Of a DNA stretch of 61,587 nt, positions 8,134-16,205 are shown piece by piece. A model generated the notes under the pieces. It was not told where the DNA came from. It was given only the letters and a program-made list of their open reading frames with translations, and did not search any database. The translations under genes and the position numbers were made by a program. Position 1 is the stretch's first letter. Each line of letters starts with the position of its first letter. The stretch is from NCBI RefSeq assembly GCF_021502675.1, contig NZ_JAKFHA010000006.1, positions 226,530 through 288,116 of the forward strand, given 5' to 3'. This stretch comes from Yinghuangia soli. Lineage in GTDB: Bacteria > Actinomycetota > Actinomycetes > Streptomycetales > Streptomycetaceae.

Positions 8134-8882
8134 GCTCCACCGTCCACGGCCAACGTCGCACCCGTAATGTACGACGCCGCATCGGATGCCAGGAACAGTA
8201 CGGCGTCCGCGACTTCGTGCCGTGAGCCGTGCCGGCCGAGCGGACTGTGCGTGCGGGTGCCGGTGACGGCGGTGACGCGGCTGTACCCCTCGGTGCCGGT
8301 CATCCCGCCGGGGGCGACGACGTTGACGCGGACCTTGTTCTTGCCCCACTCGATCGCGCAGGTGCGGGTGAGGGCGTCCACTCCGGCCTTGGCGGAGGCC
8401 ACGTGCGCCTGCATCGCCATGCCGGTGTACTGGATGGTCGCCGAGATGTTGACGATCGTGCCGCCGTGCTCGCCGAGGTAGGCGTCGAACGCGGCCCGGG
8501 ACATGTTGAACGTGCCGAGCAGGTCGATGTCGACGACCGCCTTGAAGCCGTTCGGGCTGAGCCCGGTCAGCGGCGCGGGGAAGTTGCCCGCGGCGTTGTT
8601 GACGACGATGTCCAGCCGGCCGTAGGCGTCCAGCGTCTCGGCGACGACCTTCTGAACCTGCGTCATATCCCGTATGTCGCATACCCCGTAGCGCGCGTCT
8701 ATGCCCTGCGAGACCAGCTCTTTGACGGCCGGCCGCAGGTTGTCCTCCTTGCGGCTGCAAATCGCCACCTTGGCGCCGTGCCGCCCCAGCGTCCGGGCGA
8801 TCTCCAGCCCCAGTCCGGTTGCTCCGCCGGTCACGACGGCTACCCGGCCCTCCAGGATGTCCTCGCGGAAGATGCTCGTCAT
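8118..8882 (-). CDS. SDR, 2,4-dienoyl-CoA reductase-like
   Basis: This 254-residue short-chain dehydrogenase begins MTSIFREDIL. The cofactor motif is TGGATGLG (18-25) and the NNAAG motif is at 95-99. In place of the usual Tyr-x-x-x-Lys it has HVASAKAG, keeping the lysine but not the tyrosine, as in the peroxisomal 2,4-dienoyl-CoA reductase (DECR) branch. The segment NFPAPLTGLSPNGF also fits DECR. The likely role is reduction of a dienoyl-CoA during side-chain or ring-derived beta-oxidation. Operator site 2 lies 43 bp upstream, which places it in the steroid regulon. Confidence 0.75.
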   Translation of the reverse strand: MTSIFREDILEGRVAVVTGGATGLGLEIARTLGRHGAKVAICSRKEDNLRPAVKELVSQGIDARYGVCDIRDMTQVQKVVAETLDAYGRLDIVVNNAAGNFPAPLTGLSPNGFKAVVDIDLLGTFNMSRAAFDAYLGEHGGTIVNISATIQYTGMAMQAHVASAKAGVDALTRTCAIEWGKNKVRVNVVAPGGMTGTEGYSRVTAVTGTRTHSPLGRHGSRHEVADAVLFLASDAASYITGATLAVDGGACLAR

Positions 8883-8924
8883 ACGTCCGTCCCCGCCATC
8901 GACCGGCCGACCCCCTGCGCCTAC

Positions 8925-8939
8925 CTGACCACGTGTCAG
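8925..8939. promoter_or_regulatory. Putative steroid-regulon operator, site 2
   Basis: The site reads CTGACCACGTGTCAG and lies 43 bp upstream of the DECR-like SDR start. The outer half-sites are perfect, and the spacer differs from the consensus CCG. It could also serve the plus-strand gene at 9122, but that gene is 180 bp away. Confidence 0.65.
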
Positions 8940-9121
8940 GCACATTCCACAGCCGAGCCTAGGTCGCCTGCCCGGGACGCGGTAGCGATTCGGACATATT
9001 GAGTGATCACCGCCTCCCCGGGTCGATGGAGGTCCCTCTGACGGGAGGGCTCCCCGCGGGGATCCTGAGAGTGGACCATCGGTTGCAGCGGCAAGGACGA
9101 CCGCACAGGAAGGGGGACCTC

Positions 9122-9778
9122 ATGCCCCTGTTGGATGCTCTCCGGCAGCGCCGGAGCGATGCCCGGGCCAGGCAGCAGGCGCAGTTCGCGCGCGACCTCG
9201 CGTACCGGCCCGTCAGCCTTTACCAGGCTGCGCAGTTCACCGGCGGGAGTCCCACCGAAGTGGCCGTGTGGCTGCTGCTGGAGGGCGGCCACGTGCATGT
9301 CGCACGCGACGGCCGGGCCCGGGCGGCGAGCGGGGCGTCGCCCGCGAACCTGCCCGATCCCGTACAGCACTTGGTCCTCGCCCTGCTGATGCGCCACCCG
9401 GGGGGCCTGAAGCTGCACGAGATGATCGCGGACCCGGAGTGCGCCCTCCACTGCGAGTACGCGCGGCCTGTCGACGTCTGGGAGATCTTCCCGGACGCCA
9501 AGCGCAGGGCCGCGACGGCCTTCCTCGACGCGCACTGCCGCCTGATGCTGGCCCGGCGCTTCGCCGGACTCGGGTTCCCCGAGGAGCGGGCCGCCCTGCG
9601 GATGTATCGCCACCGGGCGCCGGTCTACCAAGCGCCCGGCTCGGCGGACAGCTACCGGGTGCCGTCCCGGCGGCGCCGGAGCGGCAGTTCGTCGTCGAGT
9701 TCCGACGGCGGGGGCTGCGGGACGTCGTGCGGCGGCTCGTGCGGCGGGGGCGGCTGCGGAGGGTGCGGGGGCGGCTGA
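9122..9778 (+). CDS. TIGR04222-like protein with Gly/Cys tail, copy 1
   Basis: This 218-residue protein begins MPLLDALRQR behind a GGAAGGGGG site. Residues about 30-95 share with the next two gene products the pattern Y-x-x-A-A-x-F, a helix, G-x-VHVARDG-x-x-RAA and DPVQ-x-x-x-x-ALL. The C-terminus is a Ser run followed by Gly and Cys repeats (SSSSSSDGGGCGTSCGG and on). Such tails are seen in the TIGR04222 actinobacterial family of unknown function. Copy 1 has no clear membrane segment, unlike the next two. Three consecutive paralogues suggest local duplication. Confidence 0.65.
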   Translation: MPLLDALRQRRSDARARQQAQFARDLAYRPVSLYQAAQFTGGSPTEVAVWLLLEGGHVHVARDGRARAASGASPANLPDPVQHLVLALLMRHPGGLKLHEMIADPECALHCEYARPVDVWEIFPDAKRRAATAFLDAHCRLMLARRFAGLGFPEERAALRMYRHRAPVYQAPGSADSYRVPSRRRRSGSSSSSSDGGGCGTSCGGSCGGGGCGGCGGG

Positions 9779-9883
9779 CCGACACGAGGGATGCCCCTCG
9801 GACGCGTGTTTCCCGCTCTGCCATCCTGGCCGCAGATGACAAGCAATGCAGCGGCAACGATGACCGCACAGGAGGCAGGCCCG

Positions 9884-10837
9884 ATGGCTTCGCTCGAATT
9901 CAGCAGCAACAGCAGTGGCAGTGACGGGGGCAGCTACGAGCCCTTGGCTCCCGATTGGGTGCTCGACGTGCTCGGCCTTTTGGTCGTGGCAGATCTGCTG
10001 TTCATCCTCTCCCTTTTCGTCGCACGGGCCTTCCTGATGGCTCGTGTGCGGCGTATGGCCGGTGGCGGTGCGCGCCTCACGGCCTACAGCGCCGCCGAGT
10101 TCAACACCGGCGACCTCAAGCCCGCGGACGTCGCGGTCCTGATCCTCGTGCGCGACGGGTTCGCCCACGTCGCCCGCGACGGCCTGGTCCGCGCCGCGAA
10201 CCGGGACCGGACGGAGCGCCCCGGGGACCCGGTCGCCGCCTCCGTGTACGAGGCACTGGTGGAAGCCGGGGCCGCCGGCCGGCACCCCCACAGCCTCGAC
10301 ATCGTCGCCGAGGGCATCACGCACTACATGCGGCACACCGCCGGCGAGCACTCGTTGCTGTCGCGGTTCCGGCGCAAGCCCGCACACACCCTCGCGCTCT
10401 TGAAGGAGCGGGCCCGCTGGGCGGCACGGGCACTGCCGGCCATTGTCCTGGTCATGGGGCTCGCCAGCGGTCCCCCGCAATGGCCGTCGCTGGTCGTCAT
10501 CGGCATCCTGGCCTGGCCCGCATTCTGCATAGCCGCCGGGCTCGGCATGCTGGCCTCGGTCTTCTTCCGTTCGCGCGTGTACGAACGGGCGCTGCGCAAG
10601 CCCCGGCGGTACGCCACCGCGTACGTGGCCGAGTGGCAGCGCGGCTTCGGCTTCGCCGAGGAGCAGCAGGCACTCGCCCGGAGCCGTCAGGCGAAGGCCG
10701 CCCAGGACGCCGCGGAAGCCGAAGAAAGGCGCCTGGCTGCGGCGGCGTCCTCGTCCTCATCGTCGTCGGGCGGCTGCGGCAGCTCGGACAGCAGCTGCAG
10801 CTCGTGCAGCGGTTGCGGCGGGGGTGGGTGCAGTTGA
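9884..10837 (+). CDS. TIGR04222-like membrane protein with Ser/Cys tail, copy 2
   Basis: I start this 317-residue protein at ATG 9884 (MASLEFSSNS) because AGGAGG lies eight bases upstream. Membrane segments are near residues 25-50 and 205-250. The paralogue core (FAHVARDGLVRAANRD) lies between them. An Ala/Glu-rich helix precedes a Ser run and a tail with CGSSDSSCSSCSGCGG. The function is unknown. Clustered cysteines in a flexible tail could bind metal or be lipid-modified, but that is speculation. Its stop overlaps the start of copy 3. Confidence 0.65.
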   Translation: MASLEFSSNSSGSDGGSYEPLAPDWVLDVLGLLVVADLLFILSLFVARAFLMARVRRMAGGGARLTAYSAAEFNTGDLKPADVAVLILVRDGFAHVARDGLVRAANRDRTERPGDPVAASVYEALVEAGAAGRHPHSLDIVAEGITHYMRHTAGEHSLLSRFRRKPAHTLALLKERARWAARALPAIVLVMGLASGPPQWPSLVVIGILAWPAFCIAAGLGMLASVFFRSRVYERALRKPRRYATAYVAEWQRGFGFAEEQQALARSRQAKAAQDAAEAEERRLAAAASSSSSSSGGCGSSDSSCSSCSGCGGGGCS

Positions 10838-11547
10838 GTACGGGCTTTGCATTCCTGGTACCGGCCGGCCTCGTCGCCGTGTACGCCGTCCTCGCCCGGC
10901 TTTCCCAAGTGGCGCCGTCAGCAGAGGAGTACGCCACGGCGCAGCGCATTGCGGATGGACCGGTCAACGTCTACCAGGCCGCGGCGTTCGCCAGGCAGAG
11001 CGTGACCCCGCAGGAGTTGGCGGTCCGGCAGCTGCGCCAGGCCGGACTGGTCCACCTGTCGCGCCACGGCATCGTGCGGGCGCTCGACAAGGACCGGCAG
11101 CCTGACGACGACCCGGTGCAGCGGGCCGCCTACGCGCTGCTGCTGGCCGACTTCGACGACGGGCTCACGGTCGACGAGATCGGTGCGGCACGGGAGTTCC
11201 GCGCCGCGCTGGAGGAGCACGCACCGCCGTTGCTGCGGCGTGTCCCGGTGGCCCCGGACGCCCGCTACCGGCGCCTGCACCACTGGGCGGTGGCGTGTGC
11301 GGTGCTGACGCAGGTCGCGCTGGTGGGGGCCGTATGCCTGTGGCTCGGCCTCACGCTCGGCGCTGCCGTCGGCTCGGCCGTCGTGTTCTCGGCGTTGGTC
11401 TGGCCCGCCCCGTTGCTGGCCGGTGCACTCGGCGACCGGTTCTTCCCGTCCGCGCGACACAGCCCGAAGCCGCTGACGCCGCTGACGGCGCGGTGCACGG
11501 AGGTCGTCGGGACCCACGCGGCCGACGCCGACGCCGGACAGTCGTGA
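10828..11547 (+). CDS. TIGR04222-like membrane protein, copy 3
   Basis: This protein is about 239 residues from GTG 10828; a TTG at 10834 that overlaps the previous stop is an equally possible start. It has an N-terminal membrane segment (AFLVPAGLVAVYAVLARL), the paralogue core (VYQAAAFARQS, LVHLSRHGIVRALDKD, DDDPVQRAAYALL) and two more hydrophobic segments at about 150-195. Unlike copies 1 and 2 it has no Gly/Cys tail. Overlap with copy 2 indicates one transcript for the pair. The function is unknown. Confidence 0.6.
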   Translation: MQLSTGFAFLVPAGLVAVYAVLARLSQVAPSAEEYATAQRIADGPVNVYQAAAFARQSVTPQELAVRQLRQAGLVHLSRHGIVRALDKDRQPDDDPVQRAAYALLLADFDDGLTVDEIGAAREFRAALEEHAPPLLRRVPVAPDARYRRLHHWAVACAVLTQVALVGAVCLWLGLTLGAAVGSAVVFSALVWPAPLLAGALGDRFFPSARHSPKPLTPLTARCTEVVGTHAADADAGQS

Positions 11548-11588
11548 CCTGAGCCCCCGCCCCGACCCGGCAGTGATCGCTTGCGCCT

Positions 11589-11618
11589 CTAATCCTGGAT
11601 GTCTAATATCCGGATTAG
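11589..11618. promoter_or_regulatory. Inverted repeat upstream of MFS gene
   Basis: CTAATCC and GGATTAG arms (11589-11595 and 11612-11618), with further GGAT/ATCC pairing inside, lie 67 bp upstream of the exporter start. This is a typical size for a MarR- or TetR-type operator. No regulator gene is adjacent. Confidence 0.45.
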
Positions 11619-11684
11619 GAGCTCGACACCGGGCGCCTCCGTTTCCGGCCGCACTGCATGGGCCCTTCGGAAGGGAGATTCTGG

Positions 11685-12896
11685 ATGCCCAATGTCTTGA
11701 TTGACGATCGGCCCGCGGTCACCCGCCAAGACGGCGGACGCGGAGGCTGGGCGGCAGTCTTCGCGGTCGCGGTCGGGATCTCCTCGCTGATGACCTCCGA
11801 GTTGCTCCCGGTCGGCCTGCTCACCCCCGTGGGCAGCGACCTCGATGTCTCCGAGGGCACCGCAGGCCTCATGGTCACCGCCCCCGGCCTGGTCGCCGCG
11901 TTCTCGGCCCCGCTGCTCACGGTCGCCGCGGGACGGTTCGACCGCCGCATCGTCCTGGTCGCCCTCATCGCCCTGGTCGGCGCCGCCAATCTGGTCTCGG
12001 CGTTCGCGACGAATTTCGCGACCGTGCTGGTGGCGCGGCTGCTGATCGGCATCAGCGTCGGCGGCTTCTGGGCGGTCGCCGGCAGCCTGGCGCTCCGCCT
12101 CGTCCCGGCCGACCAGGTCGCCCGCGCCACCGCAGTCGTCTTCGGCGGCGTCTCGACGGCCTCGGTCCTCGGCGTCCCGGCCGGCACCTGGCTGGGCGAA
12201 CTCGCCGGATGGCGTGTCGCGTTCGGTGCCGTGGGGGTGCTCGGACTACTGGCGCTGGTCGGGCTGCTCACCCTGCTCCCGCCGCTGCCCGCCGAGCGCA
12301 CCCCCGCACTCGCCGACCTCGGCACCCTGCTGCGCACGAACCGCGGCGTACGCGTCGGGCTGGCCGCGACCTTCCTGCTGATCACCGGCCAGTTCGTGGC
12401 CTACACCTTCGTCCGGCCGGTGCTGCAGGACGTGACCGGGACGGGCGGCGGCAGCGTCGGCGCACTGCTCCTCGTCTACGGAATCGCAGGCGTCGTCGGC
12501 AACTTCGCGGCCGGCTCGGTCGCCTCGCGCGGCGTCCGCCGCGCTCTCCTCGGCGTCGCGGGCGGCCTGGCGGCGGCGCTCGTCCTGATCGCCGCCATCG
12601 GCAGCGCCGGCCATCCGTGGGCCACCGCCGCACCGCTGCTCGTCCTGTGGGGCCTGGCGTACGGCGCGGTCCCGGTCTGCCTCCAGACCTGGATTCTCAA
12701 GTCCGCCCCGGCCGAGGGCGAAGCGGCCAGTTCGCTCTTCGTCGCCGTCTTCAACCTGTCCATCGCCCTCGGCGCCCTGCTCGGCGGCTTCGCCGTCGAG
12801 GGAATCGCGACCGCCGCGGTGCTGTGGCTCGGCGGGGCACTCGTCCTCGCCACCGCGCTCGCCGTCGGCACCGCCGCCGAACCCGCGGACGCGTGA
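11685..12896 (+). CDS. MFS transporter, DHA1-type drug/sugar efflux
   Basis: This 403-residue protein begins MPNVLIDDRP with AAGGGAG seven bases upstream. It has about twelve hydrophobic segments and the signature GRFDRR in the loop after the second helix. The early segment LMTSELLPVGLLTPVGSDL is typical of AraJ-like and chloramphenicol-type exporters. The substrate cannot be predicted. It is followed 61 bp later by a RidA-family gene on the same strand, probably in one transcript. The upstream inverted repeat suggests control by an unlinked repressor. Confidence 0.85.
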   Translation: MPNVLIDDRPAVTRQDGGRGGWAAVFAVAVGISSLMTSELLPVGLLTPVGSDLDVSEGTAGLMVTAPGLVAAFSAPLLTVAAGRFDRRIVLVALIALVGAANLVSAFATNFATVLVARLLIGISVGGFWAVAGSLALRLVPADQVARATAVVFGGVSTASVLGVPAGTWLGELAGWRVAFGAVGVLGLLALVGLLTLLPPLPAERTPALADLGTLLRTNRGVRVGLAATFLLITGQFVAYTFVRPVLQDVTGTGGGSVGALLLVYGIAGVVGNFAAGSVASRGVRRALLGVAGGLAAALVLIAAIGSAGHPWATAAPLLVLWGLAYGAVPVCLQTWILKSAPAEGEAASSLFVAVFNLSIALGALLGGFAVEGIATAAVLWLGGALVLATALAVGTAAEPADA

Positions 12897-12957
12897 GCGC
12901 ACCTGCGCCCAAGCCGTCCCCGTACCTGCCACCTGTACCTCAGCCAAGGAGCATGCA

Positions 12958-13356
12958 ATGCCGCACACCCTCAGCAACCCGGCCGGCCTGCACAACCCCG
13001 TCGACTACGGCTACAGCCACGTCGCATCCGTCCCGAAGGCGGACCTGGTCTTCGTCGCCGGGCAGTACGCCTCGGACGAGACCGGCCATGTCGTCGCGGA
13101 CGACTTCGCCGCCCAGGTCGAGCAGTCGTTCGCCAACATCGGCCGCGCCTTGGCCGCGCAGGGACTGGGCTTCGGCGACGTCGTCCAGCTGCGGACCTTC
13201 ATCGTCGACCACGACGAGTCGAAGCTGGGCGCGCTGCTCGCGGTGATCTCCCGGATCTGGGGCGACCGCCCGCCGACCCAGACCCTCCTCGGCGTCGCCG
13301 CGCTGGCGCTCCCGGACATGAAGTTCGAGGTCGACGCCGTGGCCGCCCGCCACTGA
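12958..13356 (+). CDS. RidA/YjgF family protein
   Basis: This 132-residue protein begins MPHTLSNPAG. The RidA pattern is visible: YSHVASVPKADLVFVAGQYA, a central helix with FANIGRALAAQGL, DVVQLRTFIVD and the closing RPPTQTLLGVAALALPDMKFEVDAVA. RidA proteins hydrolyse reactive enamine or imine intermediates. The catalytic arginine usually sits in a segment like the RPPTQTLLGV here. It follows the MFS gene and is likely co-transcribed. Confidence 0.8.
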   Translation: MPHTLSNPAGLHNPVDYGYSHVASVPKADLVFVAGQYASDETGHVVADDFAAQVEQSFANIGRALAAQGLGFGDVVQLRTFIVDHDESKLGALLAVISRIWGDRPPTQTLLGVAALALPDMKFEVDAVAARH

Positions 13357-13405
13357 AGGGCATGCATCCCGGGTGCCCGGACCGCCACCGCGGTCCGGGC
13401 ACCCG

Positions 13406-13807
13406 CTATTCGGGGCACGACTGGTGGAGTCCCACGACACCCAACTCGACGCGCGTACCGGCCCTCACCGACTTCGCCGCGCCCGGCGACTGCGTGCAGA
13501 CCTTCCAGCGCCGCTCGAACGCCTGCTCGCTCTCCCGTTCGAGGAGGTCATGGCTCCCGGTCAGCGGAAACCCGGCCTGGTCGAGGACCCGCTTCGCCCG
13601 GTCCAGCCGCAGCCCCACGACATCCGGCACCCGCTCCTTCGCGGGCCCGCGCACCCCGTACCCCAGCGCGGCGAGCACCAAGGCCATCGGGATCAGCAGC
13701 CCGAAGAAGATCCCGGCGAACACCACACCCCTGCGCACGAACCGCTCCCCGGAGTAGCGCCGACCCCCGATCCAACCACCCGCGCCGCGCGCCCTCTCGA
13801 CCCCCAC
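13406..13807 (-). CDS. Membrane-anchored PASTA-domain protein
   Basis: A basic N-terminus, one membrane segment (VVFAGIFFGLLIPMALVLAA) and a PASTA-type domain (RVPDVVGLRLDRAKRVLDQAG and on, ending in VELGVVG) make this a small secreted-side protein of about 133 residues. The GTG start at 13807 is a choice; the frame stays open to 13918 without a good ribosome binding site. PASTA domains bind peptidoglycan fragments or beta-lactams in serine/threonine kinases and penicillin-binding proteins, but no kinase is present here. No terminator was seen between it and the convergent RidA gene. Confidence 0.55.
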   Translation of the reverse strand: MGVERARGAGGWIGGRRYSGERFVRRGVVFAGIFFGLLIPMALVLAALGYGVRGPAKERVPDVVGLRLDRAKRVLDQAGFPLTGSHDLLERESEQAFERRWKVCTQSPGAAKSVRAGTRVELGVVGLHQSCPE

Positions 13808-14035
13808 CCGGACCGAGAGGACACACCCGGCGCCCGGACCGCACCTCCGGCCGACGCCCCCACGCCAAGCCGAGGCCCGCCCCACCCCGATGCCCACCAC
13901 CACGTCCGGACCCCGCACTGAGGTTCACCCCGACCCGAGCCGACCGCCGCACAAGTCGGGCAATGTCGGGCACTACCGGGCAAGCCATGGCGCGCCCCGG
14001 TCGCCTGCCGGTCCCGTGGCCGGGAGAATCGGGGT

Positions 14036-14629
14036 ATGACCTCGACTATTCGCCTGGCTCAGCAGCCTGAGGCCGATGCTCTTCTCGCCCGCAGTCCGCT
14101 GGCTGCCCTTGTGGGGATGCTGCTGGACCAGCAGATTCCCATGGAGTGGGCGTTCGCGGGGCCGTACACGATCGCGCAGCGGATGGAGTCCGACGACCTG
14201 GACGCGCATGTGATCGCGGCGTACGACCCGGAGGCGTTCGCGGCGCTGATGTCGGAGAAGCCGGCGGTGCACCGGTACCCGGGGTCGATGGCCAAGCGGG
14301 TGCAGCAGCTGTGCCAGTACCTGGTGGAGCACTACGAGGGCGACGCCGAGCAGGTGTGGAAGGGCGTCAAGACCGGTGACGAGTTGTTCAAGCGGTTGTC
14401 GGAACTGCCGGGCTACGGAAAGCAGAAGGCGCAGATCTTCACCGCGCTGCTCGGCAAGCAGTACGGCGTGAAGCCCAAGGGCTGGCGGGAGGCCGCCGGG
14501 CTGTACGGCGAGCAGGGGTCGTACCGGTCGGTGGCCGACATCACCGGTCCGGACTCGCTGGAGAAGGTGCGGGCCACCAAGCAGGAGGCCAAGAAGGCCG
14601 CGAAGGAAGCAAAAGCGGCGAAGAAATAG
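14036..14629 (+). CDS. HhH-GPD-type base excision DNA repair protein
   Basis: This 197-residue protein begins MTSTIRLAQQ. The segment LVGMLLDQQIPMEWAFAGPY resembles the start of the HhH-GPD glycosylase fold, and LSELPGYGKQKAQIFTALLG (118-137) is the helix-hairpin-helix. The C-terminus is a Lys/Ala-rich tail. This short form is a common actinobacterial DNA-glycosylase-like protein. Its substrate is unknown, and I see no typical catalytic aspartate after the hairpin. It is monocistronic, with a terminator directly behind it. Confidence 0.75.
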   Translation: MTSTIRLAQQPEADALLARSPLAALVGMLLDQQIPMEWAFAGPYTIAQRMESDDLDAHVIAAYDPEAFAALMSEKPAVHRYPGSMAKRVQQLCQYLVEHYEGDAEQVWKGVKTGDELFKRLSELPGYGKQKAQIFTALLGKQYGVKPKGWREAAGLYGEQGSYRSVADITGPDSLEKVRATKQEAKKAAKEAKAAKK

Positions 14630-14650
14630 TCCGCGACGGATCAAGGGCGG

Positions 14651-14687
14651 GGCCCGTACGGTGCAAGTCGCCGTGCGGGCCTTTTTT
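14651..14687 (+). terminator. Rho-independent terminator
   Basis: GGCCCGTACGG (14651-14661) pairs with CCGTGCGGGCC (14671-14681) around a nine-base loop and is followed by six T. It ends the HhH-GPD gene transcript. Confidence 0.85.
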
Positions 14688-14771
14688 GTGCGCGCGGCGA
14701 CGCAGCGTTTTCCCGTGCCCATCCCGACTGATGAGTGACCTGTTGCGACGGATCGGGAGAACCGGGGCCGG

Positions 14772-15278
14772 ATGAAGCGGAAACACGACAGCGAGTTCGA
14801 CGATTTCGTGGTCGGCCGCAGTGCGGCGCTGCGGCGGACCGCCTACCTGCTGTGCGGCGACTGGCACCACGCCGAGGATCTCGTCCAGACCACGTTTGCG
14901 CAGGTCTACGCAAGATGGCATCGGGTCCGGGACCCGAATGCGATGAACGCGTACGCGCGGAAGATACTCGTCCGCTCGTACGTGGACACGGCGCGCAAGC
15001 GCTCCAGCACCGAGACGGCGACCGGTGCGCTGCCGGACGTCGCCGACGCGGGCGGCGGCGACCCCGATACGAGGGTCGCGCTGCTGGCCGCGCTGGACCG
15101 CATGACCCCCGCGTACCGGGCGGTGCTGGTGCTGCGCTTCTGGGAGGACCAGAGCGCCGAGCAGACCGCCGTGCTGCTGAACAAGAGCCCTGGGTCGGTG
15201 CGTTCGTCCACCGCCCGCGGCCTGGAGCAGCTCCGCGCCATCCTCGGCGACCAGCTCGCCGACCTTTCGCACGCCTGA
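14772..15278 (+). CDS. ECF sigma factor, SigE family
   Basis: This 168-residue sigma factor begins MKRKHDSEFD. Region 2 spans about 10-80 (GDWHHAEDLVQTTFAQVY) and region 4 about 105-165 (VLVLRFWEDQSAEQTAVLLN, then SVRSSTARGLEQL). This matches the actinobacterial SigE-type ECF subfamily. The gene directly downstream encodes a single-pass membrane protein with an N-terminal cytosolic tail, the usual position for an anti-sigma or effector partner. The target promoters cannot be told from this window. Confidence 0.85.
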   Translation: MKRKHDSEFDDFVVGRSAALRRTAYLLCGDWHHAEDLVQTTFAQVYARWHRVRDPNAMNAYARKILVRSYVDTARKRSSTETATGALPDVADAGGGDPDTRVALLAALDRMTPAYRAVLVLRFWEDQSAEQTAVLLNKSPGSVRSSTARGLEQLRAILGDQLADLSHA

Positions 15279-15337
15279 GCCTGCTTCCTGCGCGTCCGCG
15301 TCCCCCTGCCCCGCTCCTCTTCCTCCGGAGGCACTCT

Positions 15338-16183
15338 GTGATCACCGACGACGACATGCATGACCTTTTCGCCCGCGCGATCCCCGACGACGAGCCGAGC
15401 CTGACCGACTTCCGTCCCGTGGCCCGGGCCGAGGGCACCCGGCTGCGCCGGCGGCGGCGCATACGTGTGGGCGCGGCCGCGATCGCCTTCACTGCGGTCC
15501 TCGGCGGCACGGCCGTCCTCGCCGTGAGCACCCCCTGGTCCGAATCCGGCGGCCGCGGCTCAGCGGCCGCATCGCCGTCCGTGGATCCCGTCGAGCAGCT
15601 CCGCGCCGCGCTGGCCGCGGACCCGGCCCTGGCCGGGTCGACGGTCACCTTGCATCAGGTGGAGGGGCTGCTCATCTACGCGGTGACCCATCCCGACGGC
15701 AGCCGGTCCCGGCTCGACGTCCAGCCGCAGTACCGTAAGCCGGTGGGGTCGCCGAGGATGTCCTGCGGCGGACCGGAGCCCCGCGCATGCGAGTGGGCCG
15801 TCCTCTCCGACGGCAGCCAGGCCGCGGTCGACGGCCTCCACGAAGGCGGCGGCACCCGCGCGGACGGCTTCAAGCACACGTGGCTGGAGATCGTGCTCCC
15901 CGACGGTCAGGTCATCGGCGTCAGCAGCACAAACGTCCTCGACACGAACGCCGGGTTCCTCCCCGGCGATCCCCTCCCGCAGCAGCAACTGCTCGGCCTC
16001 GCCAAGAACCCGGCGGTCCTCGCAGCGCTGCGGGCGATCCCGTACACCCCGGTCCTCGACGAGCCGGCCGCTGCGCCGTGCACGAGGCCCCCGACCGAGA
16101 CCACCCTTCCGGGCGGGAACGGGAAGGGCTGGCTGCAGTACTGCGGGAGCCTCACGCCCCCGAGCCAGGGCGCCGCCAAGTGA
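15338..16183 (+). CDS. Single-pass membrane protein paired with sigma factor
   Basis: This 281-residue protein starts at a GTG (VITDDDMHDLF) behind GGAGG. It has a cytosolic head of about 45 residues with an Arg-rich stretch, one membrane segment (VGAAAIAFTAVLGGTAVLAV) and an extracytoplasmic domain of about 215 residues with paired cysteines. The head reads like DLFARAIPDDEPSLTDFRP, seen in proteins encoded next to SigE-type sigma factors. It may be a membrane partner of the sigma factor, but it lacks the zinc-binding anti-sigma motif, so that role is inference. Confidence 0.6.
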   Translation: MITDDDMHDLFARAIPDDEPSLTDFRPVARAEGTRLRRRRRIRVGAAAIAFTAVLGGTAVLAVSTPWSESGGRGSAAASPSVDPVEQLRAALAADPALAGSTVTLHQVEGLLIYAVTHPDGSRSRLDVQPQYRKPVGSPRMSCGGPEPRACEWAVLSDGSQAAVDGLHEGGGTRADGFKHTWLEIVLPDGQVIGVSSTNVLDTNAGFLPGDPLPQQQLLGLAKNPAVLAALRAIPYTPVLDEPAAAPCTRPPTETTLPGGNGKGWLQYCGSLTPPSQGAAK

Positions 16184-16205
16184 CGGGCAGGCGCCGCGCG
16201 ACCAC

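Noticed and set aside
11589-11618. Inverted repeat before the MFS gene as a member of the steroid operator set
   Set aside because: Half-sites (CTAATCC/GGATTAG) and spacing differ from CTGAC-N5-GTCAG, so it is listed as a separate regulatory site.
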